Of a DNA stretch of 64,000 bases, positions 54,643-64,000 are shown piece by piece. Position 1 is the first letter of the stretch. Every line of letters starts with the position of its first letter. The stretch is taken from positions 102,972,896 through 103,036,895 of the forward strand of contig NC_071392.1 of NCBI RefSeq assembly GCF_022682495.2, written 5' to 3'. The notes beneath the pieces were generated by a model. That model was given only the letters and a program-made list of their open reading frames with translations, was not told the DNA's origin and did no database searches. A program made the position numbers and the translations under genes. The stretch comes from Desmodus rotundus (lineage: Eukaryota > Chordata > Mammalia > Chiroptera > Phyllostomidae).

Positions 54643-54955
54643 GAGGCCTCGATCAGAAGCAATTCTGGGATGGCAGAGATAGCACCTGCAAAACTCACTC
54701 CTCCATCGAAGCAGTGACACCATGGCCCCTCCAAACCTGCCGAAATCAACTTTCTCGGAGCTCTGGATAGTAGCTAAAGACCTACAGCCACAGGACTGTG
54801 TATTCAGGGGAAATGGCTGAGTCTCAGAACACCAGTGCAATTTTAGCTTGCCCTGCCCTCCTCTGCCTCCCCCCGGCTCTGTGGTAGCTTGAAAACCAAC
54901 AGCCTCAGCCCTACGTAGCTGTGAACTCATCAGACCGGCAGCCACTGGAGGGAAC
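54643..54955. other. Single-copy or unrecognised repeat
   Basis: Stop-poor on the minus strand (184-codon frame at 54565-55119 that begins in antisense L1). No domain is recognised. Confidence 0.4.
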
Positions 54956-54959
54956 AGAA

Positions 54960-55762
54960 GCCTAGACATGGCTGCAAAGAAGCTGTATGCACAAATGGCC
55001 GATAAGCACGGGAAAAGATGCTCGGTATCATTAGCCATTAGGGAAATGCAAACCAAAACCGCAGTGAAGTATCCCGTCACACCCACTGGGATGGCCACAC
55101 TCAAAAAGATGGATGACAACGAGTGTCGACGAGGACGTGGAGAAGTTGGGAGCCTCGCACGTGGCTAGTGGGACTATAAAGCGAGGCTTTGGAAGACAGC
55201 CCGGCAGTTTCTCCAAGGGTTACACACAGATTTACTGTATGACCCAGCGACTGCATTCCTAAGTATCTTCCCAAGAGAACTGAAAACATGTGTCTCCCCC
55301 AAACTTGCACATACATGTTCGCAGCAGCAACGCGGCTGTCCATCACGGATGGATGGAGAGTAGGAAACTGTGCGTACCCACGCAAGGGAATATTATTCCA
55401 CCAGGAAAGGACTGAAACACTGCTACATGCCACGACGTGAATGAGCATCATGAGAACATTACGCTAAGGGAAAGAAGCCAGTCGCAGAGCATCGCATATT
55501 GTACGATTCCATTTACATGGACTGTTCAGAACAGGCAAATCCACAGAGAAAGAAAGTAGACTGGTGGTTGCCTAGGGCTGGGGAGGGGGAAAGGAGTGAG
55601 GCTAAGGGGCATGGGGTTGCTTTCTTCGGGGTGATGGAATGTCCTGGAATTAGACAGTGATGGTGGTTGTGCAACTGCATGATTATACTAAAAGCCACTG
55701 AATGCATCTTAAGGGGGTGAACGTTGTGGTATGCAAATTGTATATATTTTTTAAAAAACTGT
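54960..55762 (+). repeat. L1 LINE 3' end, sense
   Basis: ttagccattagggaaatgca, cacacccactgggatggcca, gaggacgtggagaagttggg, atgacccagcgactgcattc, gggaatattattccaccagg, ctaagggaaagaagccagtc, aagccactgaatgcatctta: ORF2 C-terminus and 3' UTR of an L1M-type element. Ends near tatatattttttaaaaaact. 5' truncated; opposite orientation to the 25-30 kb L1 block. Confidence 0.9.
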
Positions 55763-55789
55763 TATTAAAACACGTGCTGCTAACATCTG

Positions 55790-56290
55790 GTCCAAGTGCC
55801 GTCGTCTCTCCCCTGGACCGCCGTGGGGGCCTCCTTGGGGCCCCGCTGCTGCCACTTGGTCCCCTTCCATCCGCGCTTCCGTCAGTGCACAGAGTGGGCT
55901 TGCTGAATCAGGAGTGTGACCTGACCTTTCTCCCCTTTAAGCCCCTTCATCTTTCATTTCCTCACGCTGACCCTTCTCTTTTGATTCTGGAACAACAGTG
56001 CTGTTCCCTTGGCGTGACAATCCTTCCCCTTCTCTCTTCCTGGCTAAGCCCACTCTTTCAGACTCAGCCAAATGTCCCCTCCTCCGGAGGTTGTCCAGAA
56101 ACCCATTGCCGGGGCCGGCTGTCCGGCTGACCATGCCCACAGCTCACGAATGTTCCCACATGTAAGGCTCCCTGCACTTCTCCAGCGCCTGCTTCTCCAC
56201 GAGACCTCCCTGCGGTCAGGTGGAGATCTGGCTTGTTTAGTGTCTCAATCAATGTCTAGCATAACGTAGGCGCTCCATCAGCACCTCTGA
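55790..56290 (+). repeat. L2 LINE, sense
   Basis: aatcaggagtgtgacctgac, aagccccttcatctttcatt, cagccaaatgtcccctcctc, gagacctccctgcggtcagg, tgtctagcataacgtaggcg, ctccatcagcacctctg: L2 in order over about 500 bp. Confidence 0.65.
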
Positions 56291-56554
56291 GTACATGGCG
56301 TCCCAGGGTTGTGTACAGCACAGGATGAGCCCAGGAGCCCGTGCCGCAGAACCTTGGCTGGGTGACGGTGGGCGAGACACCGCTTGTCATGGGTGAACGC
56401 ACAGGGGAGACTCCTGGCAGGAAGGGTGTGAAAGTCTCCTGTAATTGGCTTCCATAACTGCTGCACGACAATTCACGGTTTAGCAAGAGCTTCTCTTTGT
56501 TCAAGCTTTAGAGAAAAATAATCTAGTCTCTCCCGTGAGGAGAGCTTTATCTAA
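56291..56554. other. Short single-copy stretch
   Basis: No feature recognised. Confidence 0.4.
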
Positions 56555-57060
56555 TTAGTGCCACTTTGCAGATTGAGAAAGTGAGGCCCAGGGAGGTGAA
56601 ATGTCCTGTTTGAAGTCACACACAGCTTGAAAGAGGTAGAACCTTCCCTGTATTTGCTCACACACGCACTCATTTATTCACTCAATAAATATGTATTTAT
56701 TATTCAGGCGCAGGGCGTTCTGGACACGGGAGGGTACAGCGGAAAAAAGACAGAAGTAGGCCTGCCTCCACGGTGTGTGCTGAGAAAGAAAGGAACTATG
56801 GTGGCCACTGAGTTGGGTGGGGGAAGAAGGCTAGCTGCTTAATTTGTGGGGTCAGTGAAGGCCGCCCTTGAAGAGGTGGCTGGGGAAGGTACGAATGCGG
56901 TGGATGCCCAGAGCATCGAGGTGGCCAGCTTGCCCAGGGTGCAGTTACAAAGGAGCAGGTACAGAGAGCGAAGAGGCTGGCCAGGCTGACCGTGCAGAGC
57001 TTGTAGGTGGTGATGAAGATTTGGATCTGGCTGATGAAGGGGACAAGCATGCTGGGCCAT
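56555..57060 (-). repeat. MIR then L2, both antisense
   Basis: 56555-56640: gagaaagtgaggcccaggga and ggtgaaatgtcctgtttgaa, reversed MIR. 56665-57060: ctcatttattcactcaataa and atatgtatttattattcagg (L2 tail), then gcccttgaagaggtggctgg and gagcttgtaggtggtgatga, reversed L2. Confidence 0.65.
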
Positions 57061-57645
57061 GGAACAGAATGTGCAAACTCTGTGTTCTATATACCATTAA
57101 ACTGTCCAAAGGAGTCCCTGACCTGCACTCACGAAGGATGAAGCTGAGTTCTGACCTGCACTTGGCTGAGGAGGATGTTTCCTTTAATCATCTGGTGAAG
57201 GGACCCAGGCAGGACCAGCTGGGGGAGGGCTCACCAGCGCAGTTCAGAACTGTAGACACTTAGGGGAAATTTCTCCAACCACAGCCTGATGCGACAAGAT
57301 TCAATGCTAATTGGTCATCCCATAAAGGCATCTTCCAAAATACAGAGGTGATAATCAAAAGTTGGGACTATGATGGATGGTGAGTTTTGTAGAGAGGAGG
57401 TACAGAGATTGGCCCAGGCAGGGCTTACTGAAAGGGCAAAGGTTAAGAGATGGGAGGAAGCATGGTGAGCAGAGGAAGAGGTGAGGAAGCTGGAACTGGG
57501 AGGAAAGTCTGGTGGGCCCTGGGATAGGTGGGCATGATGTTTGGTGATAGAGTTGGTCCATGATCAAGAGGGACTTAAAATGCACGCTAAGAAATGATGA
57601 CTTGATCCTCAAAATTTCTCCTCACCCTTATCAGCCTAAGGAATT
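57061..57645. other. Single-copy or decayed repeat, nothing named
   Basis: No gene recognised; frames are short. Confidence 0.4.
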
Positions 57646-57649
57646 TGTT

Positions 57650-58130
57650 CCTTGTATCAATAAGGGTAGATTCAATCACAAAGAACAGAAAATCCAATAT
57701 AACAATGACTTAAACACAAGTATACATTTGTATTCTCTCACTTAAAAGAAGTTTTGGGGATAAAAAGTCCATGGCTTGATGTGGAAGCTTCGTGAAGTCA
57801 TCAGGGACTACAGACCTTTCCTTATTTCTGCTACATCATGAATGGCTTCTATACCTATGACTACTTCATGGTCCAAAGTGGTTGCTGAGCACCAGCCATT
57901 GTGCCCATATTTCAGGTAGCCTGGAGGAGGAATGGAGTCAGAGCACAAAAGGCACACCTTCTCCATGTGCCTGTTCTCTACCCTAAAATCTCACATAAGA
58001 CTCCTGCTGTGACACTGGCCTTTACTTTATCACACTACCTCCCTTAGGGCAAGGGGGGTTGGGCAAAGAAATCTTCCTTCCAGGGAGCCATGTACCCAGC
58101 TAAACTTGGAGTTCTGTTTCTAAAGATATG
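57650..58130. repeat. Probable old interspersed repeat, unnamed
   Basis: caatatAACaatgacttaaac, attctctcacttaaaagaag, gtcatcagggactacagacc, and gagccatgtacccagctaaa resemble a dispersed mammalian element with 'aatggcttaaac...ctcacataa...tcatcagg...gccatgtgcccagctaaa'. Family not certain. Confidence 0.4.
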
Positions 58131-59230
58131 GGGTAGATGACAAGCAGTTCCTCCTAGACCCTGGATTCTGTCTCTTCTGGGATCTTGAAGGGAAATTTGC
58201 GTAAATTAGCAGACTTCCTTTGGCTGCCTGACTCACCATGACCTTCCCTCCAGAAATTCATCAAAGTTCATTTTGACCCCAATAAAATGTCCAACTCTTG
58301 CAACCTCCTTAAGGACAATGGGTTCAACGAGCTCAGTTCCCTCTTTAGGAAGAGGCAGACTTCCTACTGGTCATCACGCAACATCTTTCATAGTATCAGA
58401 GGGTCTGGCCTTACCACACAGGCCGGGGCTTCTGCTGAGTTCTCGCTCCTTCCTTCCTCCTTTCCACAACACCCATGCTTTCTAAGGGACGTTTTGCGTC
58501 CCCTTTCCTTAGCTAACTCTGCAGCTAGACAAGTCAGGAAAGAACCTTTTTCCCTTCGGTGTGGGATAAGAGGGTGGAGACCTGGGACGAGATGGGCTAG
58601 GGGCAGGGAGGGTGAGTGAGGAGGCAGCTGTTTGGTTTAGGAACGTTTTTCTCCTAGGAAAGCAGATACAGGAGAGGAGAATGCCCAGTGGGAGAGATGC
58701 ATTTGAACTCTTCCCACACCAGGTTCATGCCTCGAACAGTAGCGTGACTTTGGCAAATCAGTCATTAAATAAAGTAAGATCCCAGATTAAGAGGTGTAAT
58801 CAGAGTCACGGCGTCCCTCGGCGTGTACAGGCAGAAACTTGATGCTATCTCGGGGCAGGACTCGGCTCTCTTCTGGGAACTGATGCTTCCCAGTCTGGGG
58901 CTAGGATTTTTTTCCTTTCTCCTCTATCTGCCACAGGGCAGATAGACCTCACCTTGGGTCCTTGACACCAGGCCTGTGTGCCAGAGAAGGAAGGAACACA
59001 AGTGAGGAGAGCCGAGACGCTGGGGAGAGACCGTCTCCAAGTCCTTCGGAGGCTTCCCCAGCAAGGTTCAAAATCAAAGGCAGTTGATCTGAGAGACCTT
59101 GCAACTGACCAGAAACAGGCACGCATTACCCTATGAAAGGGAAGAAAGCCCGGACAAAGCAATCAATAGCAGCGATTTGTGTTGTTCTGCTAGCGGCACA
59201 GGGAGGTGACACCCTTCATGGGAGATGAGT
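58131..59230. other. Single-copy stretch, nothing recognised
   Basis: No repeat or gene recognised; frames under 111 codons. Confidence 0.45.
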
Positions 59231-59231
59231 G

Positions 59232-59415
59232 CAGAGTGGTTCAGAGCCAGGCTGCCTGGGTTCGAATCCCTGCTTATGTTACTCCACCCTCTGCCTCAGT
59301 TTCCTCGTCTGAAAGCAAAGATGGTTCTGGGACATACCTGGCGGGGTTGTTCTGAAGATTAAATGAGTTAGTAGCATTGTCAAGCAGTTAGTACGGCATC
59401 TGGCACGGGGGCCTA
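59232..59415 (+). repeat. MIR SINE
   Basis: agtggttcagagccaggctg, cctgggttcgaatccctgct, ctctgcctcagtttcctcgt, gattaaatgagttagtagca, gtacggcatctggcacgggg: excellent sense MIR, with a box B-like ggttcgaatcc. Confidence 0.92.
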
Positions 59416-60435
59416 GTCTGGTAGCAGTGGCTGCCGGAAATCATGAGTAGAGCCCTGATCTTCGGACGTAGCCATGTTTTCAGGATTTAAATAATCCAGA
59501 GCCATTGGTTAAAAGAGGAGGATGAGCTGCCTAGGGTGGTGTTTGTGGCTGGGAAGGGGGTGAGGCTGGGCGAGGGGCACCTGGGTTGTTTTTACCGCCA
59601 GGTACAATCACGTGTTCAGTACTGAAGACCATCTGTAGTGGGACCTGTGCAGTATTTTTTTTTTTGTATACATTTACATGCTTTACTAATATACATGTAT
59701 TTAAAAGAATATAGTTGTGAAGACCTGGGGGGAGGGGATGGGGAGTTACTGTTCAGTGGGTACAAAGTTTCAGTTTTGAAAGGAGAGTATTTTTTTTAAC
59801 TCAAAAGAGGAAAAAAGGAAACACACAAATGTCACCGTCAGAAAATGGAGAGACGTATCATGTTCCTAAATAGAAGCAATAGTAAACAATAAAGCAATTA
59901 AAATGAAATGTTTATGCTAAATTCTGGCCTAACACTGTGACCCGCAGAAAGCCCTGAGTCTGAGGCACTGACCTCTTTTTTCCCAAACTCAAGAGTATTG
60001 GCAGGAGCTACAAAACTGAATACAATTTATAGAGTTTCTGTCACTTGCAGTCAAAGAATCCTGACAATACTAGACTCTCTCCCGGACCCTCTCTTGAGGC
60101 TACTCTCTGATTCCTACATGATCTTACCAACAGTAACTTTAAAACCTCGGACTGGGAGAGGACTCAGTCTTTGGTGGGCAGGTTATTTTTCCCCTAGAAT
60201 CCAAGCAAATGGACCAGAGACTGCCTCATATGGTAATGCCTTGACATCGGGCACTTTCTCTTCTTTGTTACTTTAAAATCGCCTGATGTGAAAGCACCGC
60301 CTGCGAGCTGCTGCATGCACGGAGCGTGAGTCCACAGGGCTGCGGCAGGTCTGAGGCCCATTCCCAGCTCTCTTGGCCCGTTTGCAAAACACTGGTCATT
60401 CTGTCTCTGAAAATGTGATTCCATTGCTCACACAG
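59416..60435. other. Single-copy, with a possible L1 3' UTR scrap
   Basis: 59715-59775 (ggaggggatggggagttact, gttcagtgggtacaaagttt, cagttttg) resembles the 3' UTR of an L1M-type element, sense. Long T/A tracts at 59655-59665 and 59790-59800. No gene. Confidence 0.45.
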
Positions 60436-60800
60436 GTGGCGGTTGCATCCAAGAGCAATATTTTACTTTTGGCTTAAGAGCCCACCTCAACATAAACATC
60501 TGAGCTTCTGAATGTTGCCCTAACAGCTTGACAACTCTGTAGGTGTAGCGCTGGCTGCCAGCCAATCCAATTTTTTCTGCTTCTTTCTTTTAATATAAAC
60601 AGGGCCTTTGAAGAACTGTGGATTCATTGAATGAACAAATGATCTTATTTACATAAAACAAGCAGAGGGAAATTTCCACTGTGCTTCAGCATATAATTTC
60701 AGTCTGTCTTTTGATGGGCCTGCCCATTACGGAGGTTGTTTTCCTAGACGAGGATGTCATCTTCCATATGTTGGCCTAATTATGTATCCCAGCCAGCAAG
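60436..60800. other. AT-rich single-copy block, possible conserved non-coding element
   Basis: No repeat or coding signal. Contains agccaatccaattttttctg, tcattgaatgaacaaatgat and a row of AT-rich cores between GC-balanced flanks. The candidacy is by composition and motif texture alone. Confidence 0.35.
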
Positions 60801-61190
60801 TGCAGATCTGGTGGGGGGAGGGGGGCACGGGGGCGCAGTATTAAATTCTGCTATGTTGGTTCACAAAGCATGGACCTTCCAGTCTGGGAGACTCCCGCTC
60901 AGTTACAAAAGTAAGAAATAGGGGCTGAAATCACAGTGCATGGTGTCTTAGGGGAAGTGAGGCAAAGGTCTCATGGGCAACTCTGACAACCCTCCACCCC
61001 AAACGTGCACCCCAAATCCAGTGATTTGCATTCATTCGTAGACGGCAAAATGAGCAAAAGGTCATTCAGGACGGGGTGGGTGGGATGATTAATGACGGTT
61101 TTCTGTTATTTGGGGAAAATAAAGGTTGCTTTATACAGGCTCTTCTGTGGAACCCTATGAATCATGTCTTAGTTAATGAAGAGGCCCCTC
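60801..61190. other. Single-copy stretch, nothing recognised
   Basis: A G-rich tract is at 60810-60835 (ggtggggggaggggggcacg). No other feature. Confidence 0.45.
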
Positions 61191-61194
61191 CTAC

Positions 61195-61860
61195 CATCCT
61201 TCTTGCCGATGGCAACTCACTTTAAGGGGGAGAGCAAGAGTGTTCCAAAGACAGCCTGTGTCTTGATGTAAAATCCAGAGATAGACACCCTGGTGGGGAA
61301 GGAACAGAAAAGGCAAGAGGGTGGTATGGTAACAGGGTGCAGCCAAGAGGGGGGCCCCAAACAGAGACTTGTAATGGGGTCCAGAAGAGCTTGGAGATAA
61401 CTGGCTCCACACCACAGGGCCACACCTGCCCGGAATGCTGGCAGCTGTGGCCAATTGTGGGAGGAGCCGGAAATGGGGCTGCAGAGGAAGATTGGCGCTG
61501 GGATTTAAACCCAGGCATGGTGGCCATTTGGTGTCTCTTGTTGGGGCCACACATCTTTTTGGCGACCAGGTGGCTTTGGCAGAGAGTTAGGACCACGCGG
61601 CTTTGGAAGTGCTCCCTTTTGCCACGTGGATGGTGCTGGGAGCCTGAATCATGGACTTTTACTTCTTTCCTGAGATACAGTACCCCCGACTGAGCAGAGG
61701 GAAAAGGAAGTGTGTGCGTTTGTGGGGATTCTAAAGAACTTTAGTCTGTGTAACCTTTAAATAAATAATAATTCCTTTCCTTTTCACCAATCTCTGGCAT
61801 TGAGTGATGTCTTTCCCCTGGCAGCAGACAAAGCGAACCTAGTATGGGGGAGGAACCCCC
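61195..61860 (+). repeat. LTR-like element (possible endogenous retrovirus LTR), family unnamed
   Basis: Long dispersed-looking unit with tggatggtgctgggagcctg, aatcatggacttttacttct, gtgcgtttgtggggattcta, then AATAAA at 61760-61765 and a pyrimidine-rich tract. The polyadenylation signal 20-40 bp upstream of a T/C-rich segment fits an LTR R region. No internal gag/pol/env sequence is seen, so at most a solo LTR. Boundaries are guesses. Confidence 0.35.
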
Positions 61861-62375
61861 GGAGAAAAAGGGGGGTCTTTTATATTGTTCAGCCCCCGCC
61901 CCCTGCTGTTCTGTAACAGTATGGGCCTGAGCAGGCAGTGGGCTTTGGGAGGGTGTGAGGAGGTGGGGAGGAGGTGCCTGTGGAAATAGGTTCTCCGAGC
62001 AGTGGTGGGAGGGGACATCGCGGGAGTGAAAGAGTCTCACACACTGAGAATCACCAAGCCTGCTGCCGGCAGCCCTCGGCTCTCCTCCCCTGTTATTACG
62101 AATTATTGTTTTTACCATGGGCGGAGGGTGAGCCGTTTTGTCAGTGATAGAAATCAGTACTAAGTCTACTTACAAAATAAATAAATGATCCTTCCCGCAT
62201 GGGCTTAAAAGCTATCATTATTTGTCATTCTTTTGAATGACACATAAACCAACTTGTCTGAGATGGTACTTTGTGGGACAGCAAAACGAAGTCACGAAGT
62301 TTTTTTAGAAGTGTTACCAGTTCGGCTAACGGGGCACTTATGCTCCTCCGGCCGGCCAGGTGAGAACGACGGTAA
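61861..62375. other. Single-copy stretch, nothing recognised
   Basis: A 125-codon minus frame (61741-62118) overlaps the LTR-like tail and has no domain. Confidence 0.45.
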
Positions 62376-62379
62376 CGAT

Positions 62380-62565
62380 TCATGCGGCGCAGCCAACATT
62401 TAGTGAGCGCTTCTGTGTCTCTCGTTGTTCTTAGCACTGGAAGCAATTTATCTTGTGTTGTCATTACAACAACTGTGTGAGACGGGGCCATTGTCTATCC
62501 TATTCGGCAGATGAGGAAACTGAGGCACAAGCAAATTAAGCACCTTGCCCAAGCTAATGGGGACA
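62380..62565 (-). repeat. MIR SINE, antisense
   Basis: caacatttagtgagcgcttc, cattacaacaactgtgtgag, cagatgaggaaactgaggca, agcaccttgcccaagctaat: clear reversed MIR. Confidence 0.85.
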
Positions 62566-64000
62566 TGGGAGCTCTGTGTTTGAGACATTCACAGACCTCG
62601 CCTGATGGGTCCGGTCCTGATTTGTAACCTTTATAGTCAGCGAGTTCTGAGTCCTTATAGTGAACTATCAAACCTGAGTAGGTCGTGGGAACCCCAGAAT
62701 TGGCAGCCAGGTGGTCAGAAGTGTGGGTGGCCTGGTGACCCCTGAACTTGCAGCTGCTGTGTGAAGAGAGGGCAGTGTGTTGGGGACAGTGTTCTGAGCT
62801 CATGGAGTCTGATAAACTCCAGATTGTTAGCGTCAAAACTGTGTTGACTTTTACACCATCCCTTCCTCACACCTTTCTGAGGGCACTTAGGTTAGTACTT
62901 GGAAATGAACCCCCAGTCTTCAAAGATCAAACAACTCAATCCTTACTCCTATTGTTGTTCGGAGGCTCCAGGGGGCAAGGCGCATGCTGGCAGCAGGCAC
63001 AGCCGGGGTCAGGCTCAAGTCTGTGTACTTCCTGGGCAGAGATGAGCTCACACGGGCCAGCCGTTTCTACCTGGCCGATGGGTGGGAGGGAGCAGAACCC
63101 CCTTATCACCTAACTCGCTGGAGACAGGAGGTAGGCAGTGGCAGGAGGGGAAGGAGGAGCCTCGGTGAGCCAGTCTTGCTCAGTCTCTCAGGGAGTGAGG
63201 CCTGGAGATGATGACAGACTCCTCCCGGCACCCAGAACCACTCCCACCTTGACTAGCTACAGCACATGGGGCACATAAGGACGCAGATTCCCCAAATGGC
63301 CCTTGAGGCATCGAGGGTTAGGCTGTTTATCTTGCATGGGTGCAAGAAAGAGACAGCCATATTTCATCGTAACTAATATATAACACGTGCATGAGCCAGA
63401 GTACTGGAAACTCTGTCCTGGAAATTGCTCTGAATAGGACAATCCCCAGGAGCACCAAGGTCATCCATGGACCCTCTTCCATTAGCAGCAGAATGGCAGG
63501 CCTGCGGGATGCTGCTGGCCCATGCTTGCTTGTATGGGATGGAAACCTGCTTGGCTCAAGCTACAGTAAGTTCGGCTTCAAAATATTTGCTCTCAAATGG
63601 GTTAACTGTTTTCTCCTGACCACACTGAAGCTGCCAGCAGAGGATGGACAGTTAAACTTACACCTCACTTTCCCAGGGAAGAAACTAATAATTCGTCATC
63701 ACGTAGCAGCCAGCTGGGGCGCCAGGTTGGGGCCTGCAGAGGAGCGGGCCAGACTGGGGTTAAGAGACCAGAGCTGGCTCCTGGCAGAAGAGAGGGTGAG
63801 AAATGCCCTGGCTTCTCCCTTCCTCCAACCTCCAGTTCCCTGACAGTGCTAAACCTGACCCAAAGCCGATGACAAGGGACCTGGGGGAGCAGGGGTCGGG
63901 CTTTCTGTTACACAGAGTGGAAGATCTGAGACGAATGCCCAGGGACAGGCACAGAGAGACCTGGAGATCACTGACTGAAACAATGGGCCTTCCTGGAAGC
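62566..64000. other. Single-copy stretch to the right edge, nothing recognised
   Basis: The 150-codon plus frame at 63391-63843 has no domain, signal peptide or membrane segment that I recognise. A weak CTCF-like word is at 62961-62979. Confidence 0.45.
62961..62979 (+). promoter_or_regulatory. CTCF-like motif (weak)
   Basis: ggaggctccagggggcaag keeps CCAGGGGGC but not the downstream GCT. Confidence 0.3.

Noticed and set aside
54565..55119. 184-codon minus-strand frame with a hydrophobic start
   Set aside because: The N-terminal part is antisense L1 3' sequence and the C-terminal end is antisense MIR, so the apparent membrane segment is an artefact.
59232..59300. Box B-like ggttcgaatcc suggesting a tRNA
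   Set aside because: It is the tRNA-derived head of a MIR; no cloverleaf follows.

Overview
The window looks like mammalian nuclear DNA from a bat, probably a yangochiropteran. Three tRNA-derived SINEs match the bat VES family, and one ORF1-only half-L1 (HAL1) retrotransposon is present. The background of decayed MIR, L2, MaLR (MLT1/MST) LTRs and MER20 is the usual old placental repeat load. The species and locus cannot be named from sequence alone. The form of the two younger VES copies, with an internal CCCCAGTAGGGGG, recalls phyllostomid-type copies, but that is inference.

I find no convincing protein-coding gene, tRNA, rRNA, snRNA or CRISPR array. The open frames are short (the longest is 299 codons), lack recognisable domains apart from L1 proteins, and sit in GC-rich or repeat-derived sequence. 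The window is best read as intergenic or deep intronic. A few splice-site pairs could be non-coding exons but are not supported as genes.

Layout. Positions 1-9170 are mostly single-copy, with an MLT1 LTR end at the left edge. Positions 9175-13000 are repeat-rich: MLT1 LTRs, a GGAA microsatellite, a VES SINE, and MIR and L2 copies. Positions 13000-25000 are largely single-copy, with scattered MIR/L2/MLT1 and a degenerate 45-48 bp minisatellite at 24817-24974. Positions 25050-30370 form a nested LINE block on the minus strand. An old L1 ORF2 fragment is interrupted by a 1.9-kb HAL1 with a target-site duplication and by a 47-bp L1 tail. A second overlapping L1 fragment abuts it. Positions 30390-31000 hold a rearranged MER20 and two facing MIRs. 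Positions 31760-33540 are single-copy and AT-rich with two CTCF-like motifs. Positions 34640-35160 contain a 98-bp near-perfect inverted repeat; its second arm lies in a segment bounded by 16-bp direct repeats. Positions 36500-44500 hold a hAT-like element, two VES SINEs and large L2 tracts. Positions 44500-57100 carry many MIR and L2 copies, an MST/MLT1 LTR and a plus-strand L1 3' end. Positions 57100-64000 are mostly single-copy, with an LTR-like element near 61200-61860.

Nothing here works as a pathway. Any function is more likely regulatory (CTCF-like sites, possible conserved elements) or lies in the history of transposition. The most unusual item is the inverted duplication at 34669-35159. 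The HAL1, the minisatellite and the CTCF-like motif carried by the VES SINEs are secondary.
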